Position numbers and translations under genes: made by a program. Source: Spirochaetota bacterium (GTDB lineage: Bacteria > Spirochaetota > UBA4802 > UBA5368). From it: DNA of 64,000 bases. Below are positions 15,662 through 25,153 of the stretch, piece after piece. The notes under the pieces were generated by a model. The model searched no databases. It saw only the letters and a program-made list of their open reading frames with translations, and was not told where the DNA came from. Each line of letters opens with the position of its first letter. Positions within the stretch are counted from its first letter, which is position 1. The stretch covers positions 62,001 through 126,000 of the forward strand of contig DATIKU010000018.1 of NCBI GenBank assembly GCA_035477215.1, written 5' to 3'.

Positions 15662-15693
15662 ACATTGTTGATATTTGGGAACTTGAATTCAAC

Positions 15694-16830
15694 TTAAATA
15701 TAATTCTTCAACAACTCCAGCACCGCCGCGTCGATCGAGCCGAATCGCTGCTTGAGATCCCTTTTTACAGCCTCCACCTGCGGGTCGGGCATGAAATCCG
15801 AAAGAAGCCGGTATATGCCAAGCCTCCGTCCTATGATAAAGCTTTCCCTCTCGTCTTCGCCCATTCCGAGATAGCGGTCGATTGTCGCGAGTATGCGCGT
15901 CCGGTCGCCGGGCATCGTTCCCTCGACGTCCTCGAGCAGGTTCATCATGTGGTCGCTGGCAACGGTGCTCGTGATATCGCCCAGGCTTTCGATAAAGAGG
16001 CGGATCTCCCGAACCTTGTCGTCCTCGGACAGGGGCGTCCATTCGTTGCGCGACATGATGTCGAACAGGGGCGTTCCGGGAAGGGGCACCGTGCTGCGAA
16101 GTCGTATGAAGGTCGGGTTGATGGCGCTGAGCACGCGCGCGGATTGGATCGCGTTTTCGCGGCTGTGTTCCGCTCCGCCGATTCCCGGCATGTAGTATTC
16201 CGAGAGATCGAAGCCCGCCTCCACGGCCTTTTGGCCGGCAAGTATCTGCTCTTCGGCCGTGACGCCCTTGAATATGAGGTCGAGCACCGGGTCGCAGCCG
16301 GACTCCATGCCGATATGGAGCCGCGTGAGGCCCGCCTCCCGAAGTTCCTTTAGCTCGGCGACGGTTTTCTTGCTGATGGTCTTCGCGCGCGCGTACGAAG
16401 TAATGCGCTCGATGAACGGAAACCTCGCCCTGAGATAGAGCAGAACCTCCACAAGGTCGGCGGTCTTCATGATGAGCGAGTTGGCATCTTGCAGAAAGAC
16501 CGTGCGCATGCCGTAATGCATCCAGAAAGCGATCTGCCGGTAGTAGGATTCGGCAGTAGGGTCGTCACCATGCGCCTTGGCCACCACCGCTTCGCTCACG
16601 CGCCCGCCCAGTCCGAGCTGCGTGGAGGCATCGGCGAGCCTGAGCGCGATGGCGTGCATGCTGTCGATGTCTCTTTTGATCTCATCCACGCCCCGTCGTG
16701 AGAATTCGGTGTCGCGGTAGGTCGAGCAGAACGCGCAGCGGTTCCACGGACAGTTGCGCGTGATCCGAAGCAGAATGCTGTACGCCTCGCTGGGGGGCCT
16801 GATGGGCCCCATCTCGAATGAATGGCTCAT
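15694..16830 (-). CDS. radical SAM protein
   Basis: The 378-residue protein has a radical SAM core. The cluster motif is CPWNRCAFC at residues 27-35, a CX4CX2C spacing rather than the usual CX3CX2C. Downstream core features include LHIGMESGCDPVL and ISEYYMPGIGG-type strands (GFDLSEYYMPGIGG). It likely reduces SAM to a 5'-deoxyadenosyl radical; the substrate is unknown. The family is the NCPWNRC-type group of Fe-S oxidoreductases. I chose the ATG at 16830, just before the conserved region; the frame stays open 100 codons further but that part overlaps the lysS promoter region and looks non-coding. Confidence 0.85.
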   Translation of the reverse strand: MSHSFEMGPIRPPSEAYSILLRITRNCPWNRCAFCSTYRDTEFSRRGVDEIKRDIDSMHAIALRLADASTQLGLGGRVSEAVVAKAHGDDPTAESYYRQIAFWMHYGMRTVFLQDANSLIMKTADLVEVLLYLRARFPFIERITSYARAKTISKKTVAELKELREAGLTRLHIGMESGCDPVLDLIFKGVTAEEQILAGQKAVEAGFDLSEYYMPGIGGAEHSRENAIQSARVLSAINPTFIRLRSTVPLPGTPLFDIMSRNEWTPLSEDDKVREIRLFIESLGDITSTVASDHMMNLLEDVEGTMPGDRTRILATIDRYLGMGEDERESFIIGRRLGIYRLLSDFMPDPQVEAVKRDLKQRFGSIDAAVLELLKNYI

Positions 16831-17025
16831 GGTGTACCGATACCTGTTGTTGCATATGAGCGGGCCAGGCGCCCTTATGACAAGAAAACAAATCCGGCCG
16901 CATCCGGCTACCATAAAAAAAACTTGAAGCCGCCGCGGTTGGCGATAGCCCGTATAAAAAGAATTTGACACGAAAGGGGCCGAAGCGCCGTAATAAGCAC
17001 TACTTCGGGCGAGGAGACGCATCAG

Positions 17026-18513
17026 ATGGGCGATGAGATTAACGACCTGGTACGCCAGCGTATCGAGAAAATAGCGCAGTACAGGCAAAAGGGCATCAAT
17101 CCTTATCCGCCGCGTTACCGGCGCACGCACGCCGCGGAGGAAGCGAAAAGCGAGTTCAGGGAGGATGAAAAACCACGGGTGAGCGTGGCCGGGAGGCTGC
17201 GCTCAAAACGGGTTATGGGCAAGGCCTCGTTCGCCCATCTCGAGGACCAGTCAGGCTCAATCCAGCTCTACGCCCGCAGGGACGATATCGGCGAGGAGAA
17301 CTACGATCTGTTCAAGTCTCTCGACCTGGGCGACATTGTCGGCATTGAGGGCTTCGTCTTCAAGACCAACCAGGGGGAGGTCAGCATCCACGTCGAAAAG
17401 CTCACGCTGCTCGCCAAATGCATCCGCCCGCTCCCGTCGGTCAAGGAGAAGGACGGCGTGCTCTTCGATGAGTTCGCCGACCGGGAGATGCGCTACCGCC
17501 AGCGCTACGTGGACCTCATCGTCACGCCCAAGACGCGCCAGGACTTCATCATGCGAAGCCGGATAATCACCGGAATGCGCGAGTTCCTCACGCGCCGCGG
17601 TTATATCGAGGTCGAGACGCCGATGATGCAGGCCATACCCGGCGGCGCCGCCGCGCGTCCATTCAGCACGCACCATAACGCGCTGGACATCGATCTCTAT
17701 CTTCGTATCGCACCCGAGCTGTATCTGAAGCGCCTTCTGGTGGGCGGGTTCGAGAAGGTGTTCGAACTCAACAGGAATTTCCGCAACGAGGGCATTTCCA
17801 CCCGGCACAATCCCGAGTTCACCATGCTCGAACTCTACGAGGCGTACGCCGACTACGAGACGATGATGCACATCGCCGAGGAGATGGTATCAGAGCTGTC
17901 GGAGAAGCTTCTGGGATCCATGAAGCTGGAGTACCAGGGGTCGACACTCGACTTCACGCCGCCATGGCAGCGGGTGTCTTTCGTCGGTCTCATAAAAAAA
18001 TATTCGGGGCTCGATTTCGCTTCCTTTGCGTCGGCCGACGAAGCGCGCAGCGCGGCCGAATCGATCGGCATCAGGGCGCCGGAAAAGATGGGCAAATGGG
18101 AAATAGCGGGCGAGGTCTTCGAGGAGAAGGTGGAGCCCAATCTGGTGCAGCCGGTATTCGTGACCGATTATCCGCGGGAACTCTCGCCCCTTTCCAAGGC
18201 GCGCGAGGACGATCCCGATTTCGTTGAACGCTTCGAATTGTTCATAGCCGGTCGCGAGATGTCGAACGCCTTCAGCGAGCTCAATGATCCCTTTGACCAG
18301 AAGTCCCGTTTCGAGGACCAGGTGCGCAAGAGGGAGGCCGGAGACGACGAGGCCCAGATGATGGACTACGATTACATCAACGCGCTCGAGTACGGCATGC
18401 CGCCGGCGGGCGGTATGGGCATAGGCATCGATAGACTGGTCATGCTTTTCGTGAACACGGCATCGATCAAGGACACGATCCTCTTTCCACTGCTTCGCCC
18501 TGAAGGGAAATAG
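17026..18513 (+). CDS. lysS: lysyl-tRNA synthetase, class II
   Basis: The 495-residue enzyme charges tRNA-Lys. The N-terminal OB-fold anticodon-binding domain covers about 50-150 (VSVAGRLRSKRVMGKASFAHL). The class II core follows, with motif 2 NRNFRNEGISTRHNPEFTML near 248-267 and motif 3 GMGIGIDRLVMLF near 465-477. Length is standard. The start has GAGGAGACG upstream. It is followed after 9 bases by a YqaA-type gene, so the two may share a transcript. Confidence 0.97.
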   Translation: MGDEINDLVRQRIEKIAQYRQKGINPYPPRYRRTHAAEEAKSEFREDEKPRVSVAGRLRSKRVMGKASFAHLEDQSGSIQLYARRDDIGEENYDLFKSLDLGDIVGIEGFVFKTNQGEVSIHVEKLTLLAKCIRPLPSVKEKDGVLFDEFADREMRYRQRYVDLIVTPKTRQDFIMRSRIITGMREFLTRRGYIEVETPMMQAIPGGAAARPFSTHHNALDIDLYLRIAPELYLKRLLVGGFEKVFELNRNFRNEGISTRHNPEFTMLELYEAYADYETMMHIAEEMVSELSEKLLGSMKLEYQGSTLDFTPPWQRVSFVGLIKKYSGLDFASFASADEARSAAESIGIRAPEKMGKWEIAGEVFEEKVEPNLVQPVFVTDYPRELSPLSKAREDDPDFVERFELFIAGREMSNAFSELNDPFDQKSRFEDQVRKREAGDDEAQMMDYDYINALEYGMPPAGGMGIGIDRLVMLFVNTASIKDTILFPLLRPEGK

Positions 18514-18522
18514 AAGACGACC

Positions 18523-19167
18523 ATGCCAGTTCACTATACCAGGGAGCGTTACGGCTGGAATCTCCACCGCTTTCTTTACGACTGGGTGCTTGCTTGGGCA
18601 GAGTCGCCCTTCGGCGCGATCGCGCTGTTCATCCTGGCCCTCGCCGAGTCGTCGTTTTTCCCGATCCCTCCCGACGTCCTGCTGATTGCGCTGGTTCTCG
18701 GTGCCCGTGAAAAAGCGTGGAGGTATGCGGCCATCTGCTCGATTGCCTCGATTATGGGCGGGATGTTGGGATATGCCATCGGTTATGCCCTCTGGTATAC
18801 CGGCGGCGATTTTTCATCCATCGCAATGTTCTTTTTCGAGTATATTCCCGGTTTCACGGTTGACGAGTTCAACCGGGTGGCGGCGCTGTACGAGGAGTTC
18901 GGTTTCTGGATTGTCTTTACCGCCGGGTTTACCCCGCTTCCCTACAAGGTGATCACCATAACCGCGGGGGTAGCGAAGATAGACCTCGGGATCTTCGTCG
19001 TCGCGTCGCTGGTGAGCCGTTCGCTGCGATTTTTTCTTGTCGCTGGACTTATCTGGAAATTCGGCTCCCCGATAAGGGAATTCATCGAAAAGCGGTTCAA
19101 TCTACTGGCGATAGTCTTCGTCGTACTTCTTGTCGGTGGATTTGCGGTGATTAAATACGCATTCTGA
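18523..19167 (+). CDS. YqaA/DedA-family membrane protein
   Basis: The 214-residue protein has about five membrane segments and the DedA/VTT (SNARE-associated) pattern ESSFFPIPPDVLLIALVL near 43-60, plus a re-entrant region FTPLPYKVITITAGV near 135-149. DedA-family proteins are thought to flip phospholipids or undecaprenyl phosphate. It matches the YqaA subgroup by its short N-terminus and RFFL..GLIWKFG end. Its stop overlaps the tail of a converging aldolase pseudogene by 17 bases. Confidence 0.85.
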   Translation: MPVHYTRERYGWNLHRFLYDWVLAWAESPFGAIALFILALAESSFFPIPPDVLLIALVLGAREKAWRYAAICSIASIMGGMLGYAIGYALWYTGGDFSSIAMFFFEYIPGFTVDEFNRVAALYEEFGFWIVFTAGFTPLPYKVITITAGVAKIDLGIFVVASLVSRSLRFFLVAGLIWKFGSPIREFIEKRFNLLAIVFVVLLVGGFAVIKYAF

Positions 19168-19646
19168 TTGCCATGTCGAAGTCCTTGTCGACGTCGGCGA
19201 AGAGTATCTGGTCGTGTTTGTTGGGATAGGTGAGCAGTTCGTTGTGGTTGAGCTTCAGAATGAAGGGTATGCGGTGCGTGTATTTCCGCGCAATTGCGCC
19301 CAGCACGCCGAGGGTCGAAGCCACCGCGTTGCAGCCCCCTCGATAGCGAGCTTCACAATGTTCTCCGGTTCGAAATAAACCGGGTTCGGGGCGAACGACG
19401 CTCCGGCACTGTGTTCGATACCCTGGTCCACGGGGTGAATGGACAGATAGCCGGTACCCGCGAGGCGCCCGGTATTGTAGAGAAGCTGCATATTACGGAG
19501 CACCGCCGGATGGCGATCGGAGACGAGCATAATGCGCTCGACAAAATCGCTTACGGGCAGATGCAGGTGTTCGGCGGAAAATTTCGCCTTGTAGTTCAAC
19601 AGGCCGTCAGCCTCGGGCCCGAGATATTTTTAACGGCCTGGATCAT
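19151..19646 (-). pseudogene. fbaB: class I fructose-bisphosphate aldolase, frameshifted and 3'-truncated
   Basis: Conceptual repair of two single-base losses gives a FbaB-like N-terminal half: [20 protein letters not shown], then [40 protein letters not shown] and [17 protein letters not shown]. The first shift is in the A-run near 19631 just after the ATG; the second is in the G-run near 19341. The frame ends at 19151 after about 165 codons, where FbaB proteins run to 300-350 residues, so the catalytic Lys half is gone. A strong ribosome site (AAGGAGG) precedes the ATG at 19646. It lies 37 bases after gpmA, forming a former glycolytic pair. The missing 3' half argues against a pure sequencing error. 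Confidence 0.8.
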
Positions 19647-19683
19647 GTCCGCTTTCCTCCTTGATGAACTATTTGCACGGCCT

Positions 19684-20430
19684 TCACTTTTTTTTCGCCT
19701 GCGCGGCCACCGCCTCGGCGGCTTTGCGCGCGGCATCCTCATCGCCGAGGTAGTAATGCCGTATAGGCACGAGTTTTTCGTCGAGCTCGTAGACGAGGGG
19801 AATGCCGGTGGGAATGTTGAGTTCGGCGATCGCCCCGTCGCTCATGCCGTCGAGGTGCTTGACCAGCGCGCGCAGGCTGTTGCCGTGGGCGGCGATGATG
19901 ACGCGCCTGCCGGAGAGCACCGACGGCCTGATGGCATCGTCCCAGAGAGGCATGAAACGCCGCACCGTATCGGCAAGGCACTCGCCCGCGGGGATCTCGC
20001 CGGGCGGAACATCGGCATAGCGCGGGTCGTGGCGCGGATGCCGCGGGTCGTTGCTGTCGAGGTGCGGCGGCGGGACGTCGTAACTTCTCCGCCAGAGGTG
20101 CACCTGCCCGTCGCCGTACTGTGCCGCGGTCTCGGCCTTGTTGAGTCCCTGCAGCGCCCCGTAGTGGCGTTCGTTCAGGCGCCACGATTTGGCGACGGGA
20201 ATCCATAATAAATCCATCTCGTCGAGAACGATGTTCAGCGTCTGAATGGCCCGACGGAGCACCGAGGTGAACGCCTGATCGAAGATGAAGCCACCATCGC
20301 CTAACAGCGTGGCCGCGCTTCGGGCCTCAGCCACACCCTTTTCGGAAAGCCCCACATCGGTCCATCCGGTGAAACGGTTTTCCCTGTTCCAGTCGCTCTC
20401 TCCATGGCGAAGAAGAACAAGTTTATGCAT
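19684..20430 (-). CDS. gpmA: 2,3-bisphosphoglycerate-dependent phosphoglycerate mutase
   Basis: The 248-residue enzyme interconverts 3- and 2-phosphoglycerate in glycolysis. It has the phosphohistidine motif [10 protein letters not shown] near residues 5-14, [13 protein letters not shown] near 19-31, the proton donor region LNERHYG near 83-89, and [16 protein letters not shown] near 177-192. Length fits the family. The ATG at 20430 has GGGGGAG upstream; the open frame extends 20 codons further without support. The aldolase pseudogene follows. Confidence 0.95.
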   Translation of the reverse strand: MHKLVLLRHGESDWNRENRFTGWTDVGLSEKGVAEARSAATLLGDGGFIFDQAFTSVLRRAIQTLNIVLDEMDLLWIPVAKSWRLNERHYGALQGLNKAETAAQYGDGQVHLWRRSYDVPPPHLDSNDPRHPRHDPRYADVPPGEIPAGECLADTVRRFMPLWDDAIRPSVLSGRRVIIAAHGNSLRALVKHLDGMSDGAIAELNIPTGIPLVYELDEKLVPIRHYYLGDEDAARKAAEAVAAQAKKK

Positions 20431-20762
20431 CTCATACTCCCCCGGCCGCGCTTCCGCCGTCTGTATTGATAAATTATGCGGATCAAACATACGGGTACTG
20501 CCGCAAATCAGTATTTTTAAGAATAATCGGAGCGGAAGCTAAAAACAAGCAGAAAAGTAATTCCCGAAATTCCGACCGTATAAAGGCAGTCTGTAATTAA
20601 TCGTGAATATAAATACCGGGGAGAACAGAAAAAATAGGGTTGTGGATTTTAGGATAATCATAAAGTATCATACCGCCCGAATTTTTAAAGCGGTGGGCAT
20701 GGTAACATCGAAGTTTAAAGCCGGGTGTTGAAGCATCTTTTAGCAGGGAGTTATATGAAGGT
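20431..20762. other. intergenic region, no gene seen
   Basis: This divergent gap between gpmA and the dehydrogenase at 20763 is AT-rich and must hold both promoters, but I see no clear -35/-10 pair, riboswitch or open frame. Confidence 0.4.
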
Positions 20763-21719
20763 ATGAGTACGGAGATAGTGTTTCTGGACGCGGCAACAGT
20801 CGACTATGGTGACCTCGATTTCGCACCACTTGAAAAATTAGGGAGCCTGGCGAAGTACGACATCACCCGTCCCGAGGACATGCAGGCCAGGCTTCGGGGG
20901 GCGGCCGTGGCCGTCACCAACAAGTGCATATTCGACGAAGGGCTTATGCGGAATTGTCCGGATCTGCGACTTGTCGCGGTTACGGCGACCGGCTACAACA
21001 ATATCGACATCGAGGCCGCCGCCCGTCAAGGAGTCGCCGTGGCGAACGTACCGGGCTATTCCACATCGTCGGTCGCGCAGTTCACCATGGCGTGCATGCT
21101 CGCGCTCGCCACGCGCCTTGTCGAGTACAGTGCGGCGGCCCGGGACGGAAGGTGGAGCCGTTCGACCATCTACACGCTGGGCACCTGGCCGACCTTCGAG
21201 CTTGAGGGGAAGATTCTCGGCATTATGGGGATGGGCTCCATCGGAAGCGAGGTAGCCCGTCTTGCCGGCGCCTTCGGTATGCGGATCATCGCGCTCGGAC
21301 GCGATGGTGTGGGGTATACCGGCGGTTGGGAGCGCGTGGGCTTGCCCGAAATCGCCGAACGATCGGATGTTATATGCATACACCTGCCGCTGAGCCCCAT
21401 GTCGCGGGGTATTATCAACGCCGATTTCCTGTCGCGCATGAAGCGAACGGCCTTTCTCATCAATATGGCGCGCGGGCCGATCGTCGACCAGGCGGCGCTG
21501 GATCTGGCGCTCCGGTCGGGGAGAATTGCCGGCGCGGCGCTTGACGTACTGGAACAGGAACCTCCGCCCGGGAACGAACCCCTGCTTTCAGCGCCCAACT
21601 GCATTATCACGCCGCACATCGCGTGGGCGAGCGTGGAATCGAGACGCCGCCTGATAGATGAGGTCGCGGCGAATATAGGGGCATTTTTACGCGGGGAGGC
21701 GCGCAACAGGGTGACCTGA
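20763..21719 (+). CDS. D-isomer specific 2-hydroxyacid dehydrogenase
   Basis: The 318-residue NAD(P)-dependent dehydrogenase has the dinucleotide motif GIMGMGSIGSEVARL near 153-167. The catalytic set is Arg in NMARGPIVD (~236), Glu in LDVLEQEPP (~263) and His in ITPHIAWAS (~286). The N-terminal TNKCIFDEGLMRNCPDL matches glycerate dehydrogenase/hydroxypyruvate reductase relatives. It probably reduces hydroxypyruvate or glyoxylate, but D-lactate dehydrogenase activity cannot be excluded. The upstream ribosome site is weak (GAAGGT directly before ATG). The next gene follows after 76 bases. Confidence 0.88.
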   Translation: MSTEIVFLDAATVDYGDLDFAPLEKLGSLAKYDITRPEDMQARLRGAAVAVTNKCIFDEGLMRNCPDLRLVAVTATGYNNIDIEAAARQGVAVANVPGYSTSSVAQFTMACMLALATRLVEYSAAARDGRWSRSTIYTLGTWPTFELEGKILGIMGMGSIGSEVARLAGAFGMRIIALGRDGVGYTGGWERVGLPEIAERSDVICIHLPLSPMSRGIINADFLSRMKRTAFLINMARGPIVDQAALDLALRSGRIAGAALDVLEQEPPPGNEPLLSAPNCIITPHIAWASVESRRRLIDEVAANIGAFLRGEARNRVT

Positions 21720-21795
21720 CCGGGGGATGGTCTCTTGTTTTCGTTGACAGCGGGCCGCGGTACGGTGTTCATGTACACGGTGTGGAGGTGGCGGT

Positions 21796-22638
21796 ATGGA
21801 AGTTTTCGGCATTGTCGGTGCGGGGATCATGGGTAGCGACCTTGCGATATTTTTCGCGGAGTCGGGGTACCGCGTCATTCTGAATGATAGCGACGCGCAC
21901 AGGCTTGATGCCGCCCGCGAGAAAATTCACGACCGCCTGACAGGGTACGAGAGAAAGGGCAGACTCGACGCAACGCGCATGGCCGAGCTTGAATCGCGTG
22001 TTGAGACCACGGGGAATCTGAAAGCGTTTATAGAGGCCGACATCATTATAGAGTGCGTCACCGAGGACCTCGGCATTAAGAAAGACGTATTCGCCGAACT
22101 GGACCGTATCTGCCGCCCGGGCGTTGTCCTCGCCTCGAACACCTCGTCGATGTCCATCACCGCAATCGCGGCGGCGACGAAACGGCCGGAGTCGGTCATC
22201 GGCTTGCATTTTATGAATCCGGTCAGGGCCATGCGTCTGGTCGAGATCATATGCGGGCTGGCCACCACGCGTGAGACCTTCGAAACGGCGAAACAGATAG
22301 TAAAAAAGGCCGGAAAGGAGTACGTTGAATCGCGCGATTATCCTGGTTTTATCGCGAACAGGATCCTGATGCCCATGATCAACGAGGCTATTTTCGCCCT
22401 GTACGAGGGCGCGGGGACCGTAGAGGCGATCGACAAGGTCATGAAGCTCGGGATGAACCAGCCGATGGGACCGCTCGAGCTCGCGGACATGGTGGGGCTC
22501 GATATCGTGCTGGCCATACTCGACGAGCTCTACAAAGGGTTTGGCGACACCAAGTACCGCCCGTGCCCGCTTTTAAAGAAATATGTGGCGGCGGGATACA
22601 TGGGGAAAAAGTCGGGCAGGGGGTTTTATACCTATTGA
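21796..22638 (+). CDS. hbd: 3-hydroxybutyryl-CoA dehydrogenase
   Basis: The 280-residue protein has the 3-hydroxyacyl-CoA dehydrogenase fold: N-terminal NAD motif GIVGAGIMGSDLAIFFA near 5-21, SNTSSMSITAIA near 116-127, catalytic His in GLHFMNPV (~137), and GFIANRILMPMINEA near 184-198. Size matches clostridial Hbd, which interconverts acetoacetyl-CoA and (S)-3-hydroxybutyryl-CoA. It has a GGAGGTGGCGGT ribosome site. No thiolase or crotonase lies adjacent. Confidence 0.9.
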   Translation: MEVFGIVGAGIMGSDLAIFFAESGYRVILNDSDAHRLDAAREKIHDRLTGYERKGRLDATRMAELESRVETTGNLKAFIEADIIIECVTEDLGIKKDVFAELDRICRPGVVLASNTSSMSITAIAAATKRPESVIGLHFMNPVRAMRLVEIICGLATTRETFETAKQIVKKAGKEYVESRDYPGFIANRILMPMINEAIFALYEGAGTVEAIDKVMKLGMNQPMGPLELADMVGLDIVLAILDELYKGFGDTKYRPCPLLKKYVAAGYMGKKSGRGFYTY

Positions 22639-22772
22639 GGCCGCATGCGGGGCGGAACTGGACGCTTGTATGAGATGTTGTCATACAACCATTATAATAA
22701 TTATTGACAATTCTTCGCGCCTCATCAATTCATACCATCAACTCTGGCGGCGTCAACAATCGGAAACATCAC

Positions 22773-23699
22773 GTGATCAACGACTATTTTCCAGCAGAGT
22801 ATCGCGTTAAGAAAAGTATCGTCCGCAATGCGCGGGAGATCCTGCACTTCCTCTCGGTGGAACTGGGGGAGCGGACCCTGCGCCGTTATGAAAACCTCGA
22901 GGGCGCGGCGCGATTTATCCGCGAGAAGTTCGCGGCCGGAGGAAACCCAATAGTCGACGAGGATTACGAGGTTGAGGGATGCAGGGTGTCGAACATCCGG
23001 ACCGAAATACCGGGAAGCGGTTCGCCCGAGGGGATCATAGTCATCGGGGCGCACTACGATACCATAGAGGACACTCCGGGGGCCGACGACAATGCCACGG
23101 GTATCGCCGGGCTCCTGGAGCTGTTCAGGCTCCTTTCACCATTCCGGTTTAAGCGAACGCTTCGTTTCGTCGCCTTTACGCTCGAGGAGCCGCCCCATTT
23201 CTCCGGCGACAACATGGGCAGCATGGTGTGCGCCCGCTGCGCAAGGGAGCGCGAGGACAATATAGAGTTGATGATCTGCCTCGAGATGCTCGGTTACGCA
23301 AACCGGCGATACGAACAGAATGTGCCGTTTCGGGACATGGCGAAGCATCTTCCCCGACGGGGTGATTTCCTCGCGGTCGTTTCGCTTCCGTCATCGGCGT
23401 CGTACGCCTACGCATGGAAACAGGTCTACAACCGGTTCGCCAGGCGCGATATCGTGGACATCGTCGGACCGTCGTCGATCCCGGGAATCAACCACTCCGA
23501 CCACTATTCGTTCAACAGGCACGGGTATCCGGCAATAATGCTCACCGACACGGCGTTTTACCGGAACAAGAACTACCACACAGGCGAAGACACCTTCGAC
23601 ACCATCAATTTCAAGTTCCTTGCCGAGCACATCCTCAACAGCTTCAACACCATACGCGTCCTCGCCGACTGTGACGAGATCGTCCCGCCTCACTGCTGA
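22773..23699 (+). CDS. M28 family metallopeptidase
   Basis: The product (308 residues from the GTG at 22773) has the M28 zinc aminopeptidase core: HYDTIEDTPGADDNATGIAG (His and bridging Asp), the EEPP segment with the catalytic Glu, and later GINHSDHYSFNR with the final His. There is no signal peptide. The start is uncertain: the frame is open to a TTG at 22704, but that TTG is itself part of a TTGACA -35-like box. The stop overlaps the converging J-domain gene by 10 bases. Substrate unknown. Confidence 0.8.
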   Translation: MINDYFPAEYRVKKSIVRNAREILHFLSVELGERTLRRYENLEGAARFIREKFAAGGNPIVDEDYEVEGCRVSNIRTEIPGSGSPEGIIVIGAHYDTIEDTPGADDNATGIAGLLELFRLLSPFRFKRTLRFVAFTLEEPPHFSGDNMGSMVCARCAREREDNIELMICLEMLGYANRRYEQNVPFRDMAKHLPRRGDFLAVVSLPSSASYAYAWKQVYNRFARRDIVDIVGPSSIPGINHSDHYSFNRHGYPAIMLTDTAFYRNKNYHTGEDTFDTINFKFLAEHILNSFNTIRVLADCDEIVPPHC

Positions 23700-24394
23700 G
23701 CGGCGCTTCCAGCCGAGGCCCTTTTCCCTATCACGCTTATCCTAATCTTAAGGGACTTCATGGTGAAGGCGGTAAAGCGGTCCGGGTGAGCCTTCATGAG
23801 GTCGAATTCGTACAGCGCGTCGTGGACGATCGGAGGGGGGATGGTAAGCTCCACCGCCGACGAGGCGCTGATCCGGCCCACGCCGCGGCATACATGACAC
23901 TCGGGTTCCTTGCCGGAGCACAGCGGGCAGGTCATGCGGGAGGGGAGGTCTATGCGAACGACGATGCCGCTTTGCGATTCTCCCGGAGTTATGAAAACCT
24001 CAATGTCCTGGCCGAAATTGCGGAGGCGCTCCGTGCGGCGTATCCGCTTGTTGAGCATCCTGGTGCGAAGCAGGCCCTCGAGCGATACCGAATATTTGAC
24101 GCGCTGTCGAGGGATGATTGCGAATGTCGGCCGGTCCGGCCTGCGCGTGGCGGAAAGGAGCCGGTCGTATTCGGTCCGCAGCGAGACGTCGATAAGGACC
24201 TTGTAGGCTCGAATGACGAGGTGGGTTTTGCGGCGCTGTTCCTCGCTGTCGAGTCCCGAAACATCCGGGTGAAAAAGCTTGATGAGCGCGCAGAAGGACG
24301 AGCGAATGGACGCCTTCTCCGCCGTGGGGGCGATGTTGAGGACCTCGTAAAAATTGATGAGGGATCCCCGATCGTCAAGAAAAGAAATGTTCAT
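23690..24394 (-). CDS. J-domain protein
   Basis: The 234-residue protein starts with a DnaJ domain (about 14-82) holding the obligatory HPD in LFHPDVSGLD and the helix IRAYKVLIDVSLRTEYDRLL. A linker leads to a Cys pair-rich segment CPLCSGKEPECHVCRGVG (about 172-189), a half-size zinc centre unlike full DnaJ (four CxxCxGxG). It probably recruits DnaK to a specific client. There is no clear ribosome site. Confidence 0.8.
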   Translation of the reverse strand: MNISFLDDRGSLINFYEVLNIAPTAEKASIRSSFCALIKLFHPDVSGLDSEEQRRKTHLVIRAYKVLIDVSLRTEYDRLLSATRRPDRPTFAIIPRQRVKYSVSLEGLLRTRMLNKRIRRTERLRNFGQDIEVFITPGESQSGIVVRIDLPSRMTCPLCSGKEPECHVCRGVGRISASSAVELTIPPPIVHDALYEFDLMKAHPDRFTAFTMKSLKIRISVIGKRASAGSAAQQ

Positions 24395-24460
24395 GGGCGC
24401 CGTTCGCTGTAAAACCTCTTTACAATCTTACCGGTTTTTACGACAAATGAAAGTATTTTT

Positions 24461-25153
24461 ATGAAGCAGGCGGTCGATATCATCCTTTGCAGACCCGACG
24501 ACCGGCGCGCCTGCAGCGCATGCTGCGGGGCCTTCAACCTGCGCGACATCTCTCGCGAATCCATTTCGGCGTTTCTGGAGAATGGGGCGGCGAGAGCGGG
24601 CCAGTGGCCGACTGGATGCGCAGGCGTGGTATCATCGCGCCCGAGAGACAAGTCCGCGCACATCTGCCCCTTCCAGGGCTATGCCGGCGAGGATAAATTG
24701 CCCGGCTGCCTCGTACATCCCTCTGTCGCGGGGGCCGACGGTCGCGAGCGCTCCTTCTACGGTATTGAAATCTGTGAGTCCTTTTTCTGCCCGGCGCACT
24801 TCTTGCTGGATACTACGGCTAAACGCCAGCTTCTTGAGCATGTCACCGACTGGTACCGCTACAGCATAGCCGTCGTCGATCCGCTCGGGTTTATCTGGAT
24901 GATCGAGGAAGCGCGGAAATACGCGGATAGTTATACCGCGAATTCGTTTACAGAGGAGAAAACGGCCGCCGCTCTGAATGCGGCGCTGGGGGTGCATGCC
25001 GTATTTATGAACGGCCTGGAAGGTGCGCTCTTTCAGTACTCCCAGTCGGAGTACCTGCTCAACTACCACCGGTTTTCGCCGGGCTCCGGTTCGCCGCAGA
25101 CGGAAAAACACCGCCGGGCGATTCGGGAAACCCTTCTAAGACTTCTTGCCTGA
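24461..25153 (+). CDS. cysteine-rich protein of YkgJ-like type
   Basis: The 230-residue protein has clustered cysteines likely to bind Zn or an Fe-S centre: ACSACCGAFNLR near 17-28, HICPFQGY near 67-74, GCLVHPS near 84-90 and CESFFCPAHF near 104-113. The spacing recalls the YkgJ family cysteine cluster, but the second half is unassigned. It is divergent from the J-domain gene and converges with the nucleotidyltransferase gene, overlapping it by 18 bases. Confidence 0.6.
   Translation: MKQAVDIILCRPDDRRACSACCGAFNLRDISRESISAFLENGAARAGQWPTGCAGVVSSRPRDKSAHICPFQGYAGEDKLPGCLVHPSVAGADGRERSFYGIEICESFFCPAHFLLDTTAKRQLLEHVTDWYRYSIAVVDPLGFIWMIEEARKYADSYTANSFTEEKTAAALNAALGVHAVFMNGLEGALFQYSQSEYLLNYHRFSPGSGSPQTEKHRRAIRETLLRLLA

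Larger units (their letters stand above)
15294..15693. other. AT-rich intergenic region with two GC-rich repeats
   Basis: This 400-base gap between divergently terminating minus-strand genes is mostly AT-rich (15370-15500) and holds the two related hairpin repeats listed separately. No open frame looks coding. Confidence 0.5.

Noticed and set aside
16831-17130. 100-codon N-terminal extension of the radical SAM gene
   Set aside because: The added part overlaps the lysS start and has no conserved features; the core begins at the ATG at 16830.
19294-20208. 305-codon plus-strand frame opposite gpmA
   Set aside because: It is the antisense of gpmA and the aldolase remnant; both are clearly recognised on the minus strand.
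22704-22772. TTG start for the M28 peptidase at 22704
   Set aside because: The TTG is part of a TTGACA box; a later start is more likely, although the exact codon is uncertain.
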